Made by a program: the position numbers and the translations under genes
Notes under the pieces: generated by a model
What the model was told of the DNA's origin: nothing
The model's database searches: none
Seen by the model: only the letters and a program-made list of their open reading frames with translations
NCBI GenBank assembly: GCA_013397935.1
Contig: VZRN01000562.1
Location: 298,295 to 362,294, forward strand
Reading direction: 5' to 3'
Length of the DNA stretch: 64,000 nt
Source: Dasyornis broadbenti
Taxonomy: Eukaryota; Chordata; Aves; Passeriformes; Dasyornithidae
In this document: positions 22,491-32,715 of the stretch, one piece after another
Position numbering within the stretch: the first letter of the stretch is position 1
Layout of the letters: each line of letters opens with the position of its first letter

Positions 22491-22800
22491 TTGATGGTGT
22501 TGCACCCTCAACACTCAGGTGTGCTGCACCTTGCAGAGGTGCCTGGAACAGCTCAACGGTGTTGAGCCATGAGCAAGTGAGCAAGAAAGCAAGGGGACCA
22601 CCTATTAAGGGGGAGCCTATTTATGCTGCTGAGCTGTAACAATATGGCTGGAACTTGTAGTTTTCTCTTCTTCTCCTTCAAGCCAGCAATGCTTCTTGTG
22701 CACCAGCTGCCACCTCTAGTATAAAGGGGAGCCACTGGGCTCTCCAGCAGTTAGACTGATGCTTAGTCTCAGACTGAGTCCAGGATCAGGCCAAGGCTGC
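22491..22800. other. Unidentified block, somewhat GC-richer, with TATAAA-like motif
   Basis: TATAAAGGGG occurs at about 22720-22729 and the block differs in composition from its neighbours. It has a vague LTR or promoter feel, but there is no paired copy, no TG...CA boundary and no poly-A signal in the right place. No family is recognised. Confidence 0.3.
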
Positions 22801-25800
22801 TTCAGCGACCCAGGAAGCGTGATTTCTGGCTCCCACACAGCCTTCACCTGCAAAGCTCTGAGCAGAGTCCAAAATATATTTTGCATACAAATTAATGAGA
22901 TACATTTATAGCACCCCTTAGACAGCTTTATTCTGTTAGTGCTTACCTTTATTACTGTGTAACATACTCAGCTCTCATTGTCATAAATTGTGCTCTACTT
23001 TTGAAGGGGAAGAATAATTCCATATAAAAGATAAATAAATATGAAGAACAAAATGTTGTCGATTCCTATGTGGCTACCAAAAAAATGGCAAAGTCATCCC
23101 TTACATGAGTAAAACATCAGTTCCTGACACCTAGTAATTAGAATCTTCTGTCCAACTTCGACATGCCCAAACTGAGCATACTTGGGAACATCCCGAGTAT
23201 GTGCATGAGGTAGTAGGACAGGACATGGACCACCACTGCATCTTAGGGGCTTCCACAGACTTCGGAGCCTCTGGGAAAGGGGCTGCTGAAATCATTTGTA
23301 GGAGCCAAGTAAAGTTTTGTCTTCAGCAATATCCAGGTGATTCCAAAGATAGCTAGCACAGTTAAAAACAAATAGATGAAAAAATAGCTTTCCCCTGCAC
23401 TTGGCCAGCTTAACCTGTGGGTTGCTGCTCTGTGATATGAAAGTGTCCATGGTGTTGGCAGGATATTTGCAGTGTTTGTTTTTGTGCATTTTCATACACA
23501 CCTATTTAATAGCCAAGGGCCACTGGTTCTCACTGTGCCCAGGCCACTTCGATATCGCTCTGCCTGTCTTTACTTCAGTTTGTACTGGACTAAGTAATGG
23601 CAGAAGCACTGCTCTGCCGCCTTGCCAGCCCCTTACCTGTCTCCACTAAATCACAAGTCGCATCCCAGAAGATTAAGGTAAATTTCAATCAACAGCACTT
23701 TAAATGAGTAAATTGGACAATGAACTGCTACGGCTGAGGAAGGGTGAACACAGGCATTTCGCTGCTTCTGAGGTTTCCTCCAGGCAGGGAGAGGGGCAGG
23801 GCACCTGGGGGTAACCGTCTTTCTTACCCCAATGTGATTCACCAGGGCTCATGAGTCACAGCCATTAGACATCAGGGGAACATGTGTGAAGAGGTATTAT
23901 TCAATGTGAGTGAAAGTTGCAAAATTGGATTCTACTGTAGGAAGGCTTTTAAGTTATATTAGCCTATGTCTGTGAGGCATTTGTAAAAATTTCACTTTCT
24001 TTAAAAAAATACTATCTGATCTAAATTTTTACGAATACACAGAAAATCGGAACCGCTTGGACTTTACAGGAGTTCTCCCAAAACACCATTTTGAGCACAA
24101 GCTCCCTCATTTCATAGAATTTTCCCTGTACTTTGTAGCAGTAAAAATTGCAGTCATGGATATGGATGCCGGAGGTGACCCACACATCATTGGGGACCCA
24201 GGCATTTCTGGGCTATATCATGGAGATGTCTGCTCTCTGCAGGTAAAGCTGCTGGTGTGTGGCCATTCATAGTGGCTAGCAGTGAATGCTTTGAAATGCC
24301 TCATTGAACTAAGTATATTTATTAGACAGTTTAGTCTTTTATTATAGTCTTGCCATGCTTAACACAGGTTCTGCACTGTCTTCAGATATTACACCCTTCT
24401 TTCCAGCCCTACAAATGGTTAATGATACATAAACAAAGTATCACAGAAAATACTCCAGTGCAGAATAGGTAGTCCTGCATTTTCAGAAAAAATGGCATTC
24501 TTGGGATATAGGATAACATTTAAAAAAAAAAAAAATTAAATTCTGTATTTCCTTACAGACTCGCTATTGTCTAACGTTCATAACTAACTGCATTTATGAG
24601 TAATGGAATAATTCCTTACATGTGAGGATAAATGTATGGTATTATGGCATAATCAGGTAGGATGTATTTCAGCAGAGCTTTGAGTAAGTGAAACATTGCA
24701 ATTTGGAGGTTATCTGGAAGATCAAATCCCCAGTCAGAAAGCTATATTGTTGCGTTCATTTTCCTTTCCCAACCCCATGAAGGCTTAATTGGCAGCCAGC
24801 TTACATTGTGATCTTCTAGCTTCTTAGAATTTTCTTTTTCTGTTACAGTTTTTTTTTTAAATGAGCATTTTCTCAAGGGAATTAATTATTACTTTGACTG
24901 GTATAGTCATATGTTTCTATCAAGAAGTTTTATAAATTACCAAACTCTTGACACAGTGTGCAACCGTAAAAATCACAAAGAGTATCTGTAGCTCTTGATA
25001 ATCCTGTTAAATTTTTTTTTCTTAATCTGAATCTTATTCTCCTCTTTGTTGAATGGCAACGCTCAGTCAGTTGCTGCTGATGTGCATAGCTGTAACACTG
25101 CTACAGGTTTACCATAGCTGCCCTGTAAGAAGAAATACATGTCACAAAGTTAAATGAGCTCGAATGAATGAAGAGCTTCATCACTGCATAGGCGTCATTT
25201 CTGCAGAGCGAATGCTCGCTACAGACTTGATTTTTGCTACTTTGTTTACATTTTATGCAGAGCTTTAAGAACCATGCTCACTGCGAGGCACTCTGGGGGA
25301 AAACGAAATTTCAGTACTAGTCACCAGATTAAGAGGGGGCTATGTCCCAGGGCCTCAACTCCGTCTTTAAACAAGCAAACTTTAGTTCAAGGACTGAGAC
25401 AAGGCTTTGGCAGTTACGAAGCTGCAGACCCTTAAGAAACAAAATATTCCACAGCTGTGTTCCTCCAGAGCGAAGACCAAGTGTAACACAACAGCCACAT
25501 GCCTGTTTGAGCCCATTCTTGATCTGCAGGGAAGAGGCTCTGTGCTCTTCCTAAGCTTAACAAAACCCCTCTTCTGCATCTTTTTTCTTTGACTCCCTGC
25601 CATTGCTTATAATTTGCACCCTTTTTTTCCTGCATGGAAGCAACTGTCACAAGATACTTTGGGTTTCAGGCATATGCATCATAATTTGGTGCCCTTCCCA
25701 ACAAGGGTCTGGGATAGGAGTCTTCCAAGCTCTATGTTTGGTTTGGTTTTGCTTGCAGCAAGCTCTCCATTGAGTTGGTCGGTACAAGCAGGAGCATGGG

Positions 25801-26515
25801 GATGTGGGTCCTGCCAACAGCCTGGGCTCTCCTCATCGAGGTCCTTTCCCACCAATGTTCCTCCCACACGGAGGCCTGAAAGTCTCCGATGTGCATTAAT
25901 GAGGAGGCACCTTGTTCCCTTCTATTTTCTCTCCTTTCTGACTGAAATGGCTTGCCAGAATTAAAGTTACCCTCGGTGTTCAAGTTACAACTTTCCTAAC
26001 AAATGAAAACAGCAATTAAGGCTGCCACTTCATTCCTAAGTCACACCATTTTGTCTAATTGCAATATATATAATACATAAGATCATGCTGTGCTGGGGGA
26101 TATATATGCAATAACCGAACACAGTGGCATGATTTAGGACAGACTGGCTTTGAATTTCTTTGTGTGAGCAGGTGGTGTTTCTACACTGTCTCAAATATAT
26201 TCATCGTGACACTATAAGGTCAAACTTACCCCTTCTGAGGGCTTGGCTTTATTACTAGCCCACAAACTTCAGATGAAGCTCTCTTTGTAGACTTTCCAGA
26301 AGGTATTCCCTGGTTTGCTCTCAGCTTGTCCGTCCAGTGGGTATTTACACAGGTCTTATGTTTTAAGGGACCTCCCAGGGCTACTTTAAGAAAATTGCAA
26401 TGGATAAACTAGTTCCTTCTACGATGTTAGTGTCCATCAGCTGAGAGGGGGTAGTTGTCACTGTGCTCCATGCCCACACCATCTGTCAAAGAAAGTATTA
26501 GCTTACACCCTCGTA
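22801..26515. other. Mostly unique sequence, no gene seen
   Basis: Low-complexity runs lie at 24520-24535 (A) and 24850-24859 (T). The stretch 25180-25310 keeps several CpGs and a small hairpin (stem AGCGA/TCGCT at about 25207-25220). The stretch 25380-25980 gives overlapping short frames on both strands, none with a domain. A TA-rich patch lies at 26064-26080. Confidence 0.5.
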
Positions 26516-26519
26516 CGCC

Positions 26520-27790
26520 TTACAATGGAAGAAAGGCAAATATAGTGCTCATAACACCCACTTTAAGAAAGGGGAGAAAGTGCTTGCAGTAACTACATGC
26601 CCTATTTTAATATAATCTCAACAGTATGCAATCCTCTGGGAGAAAGGCACAGAGGTAAATGAAAGATGGGACAGACTGCAAGGTGAGTTTGCCAAAGGCT
26701 GATTGTGGCAGAGTAGCTGGATAGCTTTCTTCTCTGAGATAACAGATTTTCTTGACTAAAGAAATGCAGTAGGTCTCATCTCTATGGACTTGTGAAAAGT
26801 AGGTAATAAGGTGCCACATGGGAAATTATTAGTTAAGCTGAAGAAGATGGGAATTAGTTCAAAAAGTATAACGTGGATAAGAAACTAACTAAAGGGAGAT
26901 GTCAACTGATCGTGTTGAAAAGGGAGATTCAGTCCTGGAATGAGGTTACCTGTTGCCAGGATGTGGGCTTACAAGGTTACTAGGACCTAGCCTTTATTTG
27001 TGAGCTTCTTTTCAAAACTGTGGTGCAAAAAGTAGGACTGCGCTAAAAAAAATTAAAATTGCTGGTCACAAAAATCTGTGAGACATCATAAATAAAGAAA
27101 GACCTAGAAGAACAGAACCACACCCAAAGTGCAGAATTGTGTACTTGGAGGTCAATATTGCACAAATATTTGCTTTTCGGCTTGAAATGGCATTGGAAAG
27201 ACTAAGGAGTCCTTGTTGGTCCTGTTGTGGCTCTCAGTTGGCAAAGACATGGAGATGGTAGCCATAATCCCCGCATAGATGATAGTTTCCACGGATGCAC
27301 AGCAGTGTCGGCAGCATTATAAGGGCCTTCTTCCAAGTTCAGTGGGCAGCTCTGGGTCTCCCTTTGTCTGAGACCTGTCTCCTGAGAGAGTGGCACAGAA
27401 AGGCTAAAAGGCATGAAGGGAAACAAGAACTCATCCGGCTAAGGGGCCACACAAAAACTTCACCTGTGCAGTCTAGTAAAACACAGGCTGAAAGGGGAGC
27501 TAATTGTTCTCTGTAAAAACATCAAGGGGAGAAATGCCATGCAGGAAAAAGTAGCTCTTACACCTTAAGGACGACATTGTCCTAAGTACGAACACGCACA
27601 CACACACACACATGTATACATAAGCTGAATAAATCTAGGCTGAATATTAAAAGCAGATTCTAAGCATTAAAGACTTGTGTTTTTAAAACAGTCTTCTGTC
27701 CAGAGTTATAAACTATATCTAATTTCTTTTAATAGAGAACCTGATCAATTTCTGAAATGGAATGACATGACAATAATTGATTATAATTAT
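26520..27790 (+). mobile_element. Ancient CR1-type LINE, reverse transcriptase to near 3' end
   Basis: Decayed ORF2 blocks occur in consensus order on +. At about 26524-26610, GRKANIVLI (consensus 'W..ANVVPI') is followed by the equivalent of NYRP. At about 26790-26860, KVGNKVPHGKLLVKLKKMGI matches the LINE 'AFDTVPH..LL.KL...GI' block. At about 26900-26960, EIQSWNEVT matches the segment before 'SGVPQGS', which is itself destroyed. At about 27485-27545, GGGGAGCTAATTGTTCTCTG plus AAAACATCAAGGGGAGAAAT matches the late ORF2. Near 27625-27650, AATAAATCTAGGCTGAATAT continues it. At 27740-27775, CTGATCAATTTCTGAAATGG-like wording matches the 3' part. Frameshifts and stops are everywhere. A (CA)n repeat has grown inside it. 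Confidence 0.75.
27592..27613. repeat. (CA)n microsatellite within the ancient CR1
   Basis: About ten CA units with one CG interruption lie at a position where the CR1 consensus is not repetitive, so it arose after insertion. Confidence 0.9.
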
Positions 27791-27799
27791 CACAGGGGA

Positions 27800-28313
27800 T
27801 AAGGCTTAGTGACCAAAGACATCTTGCTAGTTCTCTGCTCCTGTGAACTGATTTTTCTCAGTTTAAGATTTTGTTTTTCTAACTAAGACTTTTTGACAGA
27901 CTTGATTCAGAAATTCTTTTAAAAATACATTGCATTAGGAAAAAAAATAAAGTAATAAAAATATGTCCTGTTTTACCTACATGCTTGTTGGTGATGATTT
28001 GCTCCTTGTCTTCTCCATGTAAAGTTACTTCTGTTAAGGGGATTCTTAGTCTTTTACCTCTGCTTTCAATGCCGTATTAAAAACTGAGGGCCCAAGGGGA
28101 ATAATGTCATTCTGCTATGAAAAATATACTAAATAAGGGTGGAAATATTCATGGAGATAACTCTCCTAAATGCAGATACCATGGAAATATCTCCTTTTAA
28201 CATTTGTGTCAAATGTTTCAAAGTTGGAGCAGTGCAACTTCATGCCCATTTTTGTCATTTTGAATTATCATATTCGTTCTTTTGCTATATTTGTACTAAT
28301 CTTTTCCTTCCCA
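27800..28313. other. Unique AT-rich sequence, no gene seen
   Basis: No repeat was recognised. The right end carries a pyrimidine tract and a branch-point-like TACTAAT (about 28294-28300) that lead into the candidate exon. Confidence 0.5.
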
Positions 28314-28314
28314 G

Positions 28315-28397
28315 ATTGTCTATGCCAGTTCAGATTCCGACCCCACACGTTGCCGAAATGAACCAACGTCAAGCCAGAGCTTGCACAAGGAAACATG
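28315..28397 (+). other. Candidate unannotated exon (83 bp)
   Basis: Upstream lies a near-ideal 3' splice site: TACTAAT, then CTTTTCCTTCCCAG ending at 28314. Downstream, ATG is followed by GTGGGT (28398-28403), a moderate 5' splice site. The 83-bp interval holds four CpGs in a CpG-poor neighbourhood and is open in two of three frames. One of these reads SSDSDPTRCRNEPTSSQSLH, which I do not recognise. The length is not a multiple of three. Chance splice motifs are common, so this is a lead and not a gene call. Confidence 0.25.
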
Positions 28398-28403
28398 GTG
28401 GGT

Positions 28404-30160
28404 AGAGACATGAAATTTTAACCTTTCATTGCTGATACTTCCTCTAGTCAAAAATAAGTGGGAAAAATGTTCAAATATGTGGTTTAAGCACAGGTGGATT
28501 GGTGGATATTTTTATACAAAGTTGGTAAATTTAGACCAAAGGTTTTTCACTGTGTGCACTGTCTCCATCACTGGCTTTTGCACACTGGTGCGTGCTAATC
28601 AGTGATTAGGGAATAAGGTGAGCATGACTGGTAAAAGATAACTGGAGAAAGCTCTTAAAAAATTCAAGGCCCCTTCCCATGTGTGATTTTTCCTAAATGA
28701 CTTTGGCTTGCTCCTTCCTGAGGTGCATTGTAGGGGAAGGGTTTGAAGTTCCCTGAATTTGCATGTCTTTGCTGGTCAAAGTCAGAATTCTTTGTTTCCT
28801 GTACATTATAGGAGCACATAAAGAAATAAAAACCTACCCACTCACACACACAAAGTGGGCCTAGGGCACTTAATATTTTATTCTCACGAACAAGCTATAT
28901 TGAAAAAAAAAAAAAAAAAANNNNNNNNNNNAAAAAAAAAAAAAGAGAAAAAAGAAAAAAAGCCACCCTGTGATGTGAACCACTCAGTTTGCCCGTTTGA
29001 GCTGAGGAGCTGGAGTGACGGAGGCAAATTGGTTTCCAGCAGTTGCAAGAGAAACCTCTGGAGACAACTGGCTCTGCACAAGCAAGCTAAGCTGTGCTTT
29101 ACAGTTATGGCATTAAAGTCCAAACCTCACAGAAGTGAATGAGCATCTGAGGAAAGCTAATCAGAATTCCAGGTAAAGGACCTTAAATCTGCTCTGCACA
29201 GACATTGACCTGGACTTTTCTCTGAAGATTTACTAAGTCTTGAATGTCCACAATGTATAGCAGAGTAAAATTCATTATACAGTGGTAAAGGTAATCAGTA
29301 GAGCATCTGGTTAAATTGTTCCAGGCAGAAGAGTGAGGGTAAAATGTAGAGCAGCATATTAGGGTTTTATTTCATATTGCTCTGTGTAGGCTGAACACAA
29401 CCTAAACAGCTTTTCCTTCATTTTTTAATCTTAACTCTTTCAAATCAGTGTATGGTGACCACGTCTTACAGAATGATATAGGGTGAAATATGAATTCATC
29501 ACTACCCAATATACAGAACTACCATTAAATGAGTAAACCTATCAAACTTATAATCTATGTGCATAGAAAAATCATTATTTTACCACTTAGTTTGATAGCA
29601 AACATTTATTTGAAAGAGCACTGTTATTAGCAGCCTGCTTTCAATTAAGAATCTGTTCCTTTAGGACTGTTTTTTGAAGACTTAACATCATGGTTGTTAC
29701 ATAAGTCTCATCAGATTTTTGGCATAAGCATTCTTAGACCAGATGCAATAAGGTTTCATTTGGATAAATTGTCCTTCTAGTAAAAGACACAGTTTAAAAA
29801 AAACCCCAAAACAGGTTTGAGTTTAATCCCATCTTTCTCACTTTTCTAAAAGATAGAAAAAATTAAATTTAATAATGAAAAGTAATGGTGAAATTTACAA
29901 AGATAATGCTAATTTGTGCTGTGTACTTGAGTGGCGGTGTGAGGTGAACATTTGTCTTTTATAACTGAAGCAGAACCATTAAACCTATTTTACCCAGGCT
30001 GTCAGCCATCCGTCCAGTGATAATGCCTTTTAGTCACAATTAAGCAGGCTAGTTTAAGCTTTGTGATTTGTTTCACCTAAATTTAAAAAAAAAAAAAATT
30101 AAAAATCAAACTTTGCTTGCTAAAATAAATGTAAGTAGGAGAAATATTTCAGTATGGGAT
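28404..30160. other. Unique AT-rich sequence with a gap tract, no gene seen
   Basis: It contains the poly-A/N tract at 28903-28962 and an A run at 30083-30099. The remaining sequence is AT-rich, with no domain-bearing frame or recognised repeat. Confidence 0.55.
28903..28962. repeat. Poly-A tract with an 11-base gap
   Basis: An A run on each side flanks Ns at 28921-28931, then A-rich sequence with G interruptions. The true length is unknown. Confidence 0.9.
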
Positions 30161-30164
30161 AATA

Positions 30165-30913
30165 TGTCAGCCTGCTACAGCTGAAGACACGGTGAGGAAA
30201 TTTGAAGAGGCAAGACCAAATCATTTGGGGACCAGCATGAAAACCTACTGCAGAAACAATCCCCTCCCTGTGCAGGTTGCTGGGACTTCTACAACAGCGG
30301 TGAGGCTCTGGAACTAGAAGGCCTGACAAAAGATGAGGTGGGTGAAGGTTGTGCTGGGGTAGTGGGGCCTCCTAAGACAATACCACTTGTACCCTGCATC
30401 AAGAACTCCTCTGTCAACAGGAAAAGAAGGATGGTTGTAATAGGAGACTCCTAAGGGGCCCAATTTGCAGACTGGACCCAACTTGCAGAGAAGTCTGCTG
30501 TCTCCCAGTGGCTTGGATAAGAGGCATTACTGGAAAACTCTTCGGTCTAGTAAGGCCCTCTGATTACTATCTGCTATTGGTTGTTCAAGCTGGCAGTGGC
30601 AAAATAACAAAGAGAAGTCCAAGAGCAATCAAAAGAGACTTCAGGGCTCTGGAACCATTGACAGAAGCATAAGGAGCACAGGTGGTAATTTCCTCAAATC
30701 TTCCAGTAACAAGTATAATTTATATGAATAGGCATATCCATCAGGTCAATATATGGCTCCAGGGTTGGTGTCAGTGGAAAAATTTTGCATTTGTTGACCA
30801 TGGAAGGATCTACTCAACACTTGGTCTATTGACACCTGACGGGACACACTCTGAGGGGATAAGAGCTCTGGCACAGGAGCTAGTGGGGCTTGTTGACAGA
30901 ACTTTAAACTAGC
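30165..30913 (+). pseudogene. CR1 ORF1 remnant, SGNH-esterase-like
   Basis: ORF1 proteins of CR1 LINEs carry an esterase of the SGNH hydrolase fold, and both hallmark ends can be seen. VVIGDS lies at 30434-30451 (the GDS block with the nucleophile serine), immediately followed by a stop codon. DGTH lies at 30838-30849 (the Asp/His block), within a short frame that ends AQELVGLVDRTLN and a stop at about 30910. Between them, PLITICYWLFKLAVAK-like and KSPRAIKRDF-equivalent wording lies in broken frames. The protein would act in the retrotransposon RNP. This copy is inactivated by stops and frameshifts. Confidence 0.8.
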
Positions 30914-31059
30914 TTGGAATGGGGAAAGAAGTAAAACCAGGCTCACCAGTGATAAATGATGGAATGGTGAGAAAAAACTTGAGGAAACAAGCACTAATGG
31001 TATCCCTCAATCTGCTTCCCTAGATGTTGGCTACGCTGTACCATACCTGAAATGTATTT

Positions 31060-31900
31060 CCACACTAATGAGCCAGCATGAGGAGCAAACAAGAGAAACT
31101 GGAGGCTTTGACCAGTCCTAGAGAGCTGACATCATTTGTGTAAGTGAAACCTGATGAGTTGAGTCCTATGAGTGGAGCATTGTGTTGGATAGTTACAGGC
31201 TCTTCAGGAGGGATGGGCAGGGCAGAGAAGGTGAGGAGGTAGAGGTAGCTTTGTATGTAATGGAAGGGAAGGAATGTATGGAGCTCACAGCTGGCAATGG
31301 CACATTTGAGAGCCTCTGGGTAAGAATCAAGGGACAAACAAATAATGTGGATGTCATTGTGGGAGTCTGCTATGGAACTCCTAGCCAGAATGATGGTGCT
31401 GAAAAATTATTCTTTGAGGAACTAAGGTACACTTCCATGTCATCTGCCCTTGTCCTTTTGGGGGCTTCAACTTGCCAGAAATCAACTGGGACCATCACAG
31501 CTGGTACAACTCAGGCCTGAAGGTTCCTAAAAACCTGGATGGCAACTTTATGGAACAGGTGCAAAGGGGGCTGACTTGGAAAGATGCCCTCCTTGATCTG
31601 CTTCATGTCAACAGCATGGATCTCATGAGTGATGTGGACATTGGCGGCCGTCTTGGCCACAGCGACCATGAAGCAACCGATTTTAAATCTCTGTTGGACA
31701 ACAGGCCAAGTGCCAGCAAAACCTCAACTCCAGACATGAGGAGAGCAGACTTCAGGCTGCTCAAGGAATTAGTAAGTAAGGTCCTATGGGAAAATGTTTT
31801 GGCAGGGGCTGGGGTCCACCAGTGCTGGTCACTTTTTAAACATCACCTCCTAAGGGTGCAGGAGCAGGCAATTCCCAAATGTCTGAAGTTGAGCAGGTGA
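31060..31900 (+). pseudogene. CR1 ORF2 endonuclease-domain remnant
   Basis: This is the apurinic-type endonuclease that nicks target DNA to prime LINE reverse transcription. One frame (31182-31458) carries LFRRDGQGREG, VALYVMEGKE, then VIVGVCYGTPSQNDGAE, matching the middle of the domain. A frameshift near 31458 moves it to another frame with GFNLPEINWD (31463-31492), then ALLDLLHVNSMDLMSDV and GRLGHSDHE (about 31646-31672). GHSDHE, the C-terminal catalytic block, is intact. The expected GDFN has become GGFN (Asp to Gly), so the active site is lost in addition to the frame disruption. The frame then continues to the linker near 31900. Confidence 0.85.
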
Positions 31901-32344
31901 GACAAAAGGCCAGTTTGGCTGAACAGGAATCTTCTCTTGGAAATAAGGCAACAAAAAGAAAGTTATGCCCAGTAGAAGCAAGGTCAAGTGACATGAGAAG
32001 AATAGAGATTCTGCCTGCCACTGTAGGGAGAAAATTTGTCCAGTCAAAGCTCAACTGGAGTTGAAGCTAGTCAGAAATGTAGGGTAGAATAAAAAGTTTT
32101 TTCAAATATATTAATGGCAATAGGTAGTGTGAAAATAACATCAGCCTGTTACAGGATGAGGCTGGTCACCTCATAAACAGGAATAGGGACAAGGCAGAGG
32201 TGTTTAACACATTCTTTACCTCTATCTTCAACACAAATGACAGACCAAGGGGGTCTCAGAGCCCTGAGCTGGAGGACCGTGACTGTGAGAATGATCAACT
32301 CCCAGTCAACCCTGAAATTGTGTGGGATCTGCTGCTCCAGCAGA

Positions 32345-32715
32345 TGAGACTCAGGGGAAACCTCATTGCATTCTACAACATCCTCATGAGGGGAAGAAGA
32401 GGGGTAGGCACTGATCTTTGTGGTGCCCACTGACACCACAATTGTCACTTCAAGCTAAGGGAATGGCTTGAAGTTGTGACAGGGCACATTTAGGTTGGAT
32501 ATTAGGGAAAAGTTCTTCACCCACAGAGTGGTTGGGCACTGGAACAGGCTTCCCAGGGAAGTGATCACAGCACCAGCCTGACAGAGTTCAAGGAGTATGT
32601 GGACAATGCTCTCAGGCACATGGTGTGACTTGGGGATGATGCTGTGTACGGCCAGGAGCTGGACTCGATGATCCTTGTGGTGCCTTCCAACTTGGCACGT
32701 TCTATGATTCTGTGA
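32345..32715 (+). mobile_element. CR1 3' terminal segment joined after the RT deletion
   Basis: It begins with wording equivalent to 'agactcagaggggacctcattgc' (about 32346) and continues through GAATGGCTTGAAGTTGTGAC, TTCTTCACCCACAGAGTGGT, GGCACTGGAACAGGCTTCCC and CTTGTGGTGCCTTCCAACTT to the TCTATGATTCTGTGA end at 32715. It encodes the last residues of ORF2 plus the short 3' UTR, whose terminal repeats serve as the template start for reverse transcription. Confidence 0.92.

Larger units (their letters stand above)
30165..32715 (+). mobile_element. CR1 LINE with ORF1, endonuclease and 3' tail, reverse transcriptase deleted
   Basis: This is the most complete mobile element in the window. Element order on + is the ORF1 remnant (30165-30913), the ORF2 endonuclease region (about 31060-31900), the linker to the very start of the RT region (about 32200-32340), then directly the last ORF2 segment and 3' tail (about 32345-32715), ending ATTCTATGATTCTGTGA-like. 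About 1 kb or more of reverse transcriptase that should lie near 32340 is absent. Frameshifts and stops disrupt every part, so it cannot move. It may be one internally deleted copy or two CR1s brought together. Its 3' tail wording (TCAGGCACATGGTGTGACTT, GAGCTGGACTCGATGATCCT) is of a common avian CR1 type. Confidence 0.92.

Noticed and set aside
22491..22800. Possible solitary LTR (TATAAAGGGG at about 22720)
   Set aside because: No TG...CA ends, no target duplication and no poly-A signal downstream of the TATA-like motif could be identified.
23206..23217. 12-base match to the let-7 seed region (TGAGGTAGTAGG)
   Set aside because: There is no complementary arm nearby to form a precursor hairpin, and the match ends after 12 bases. 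Chance is enough to explain it.
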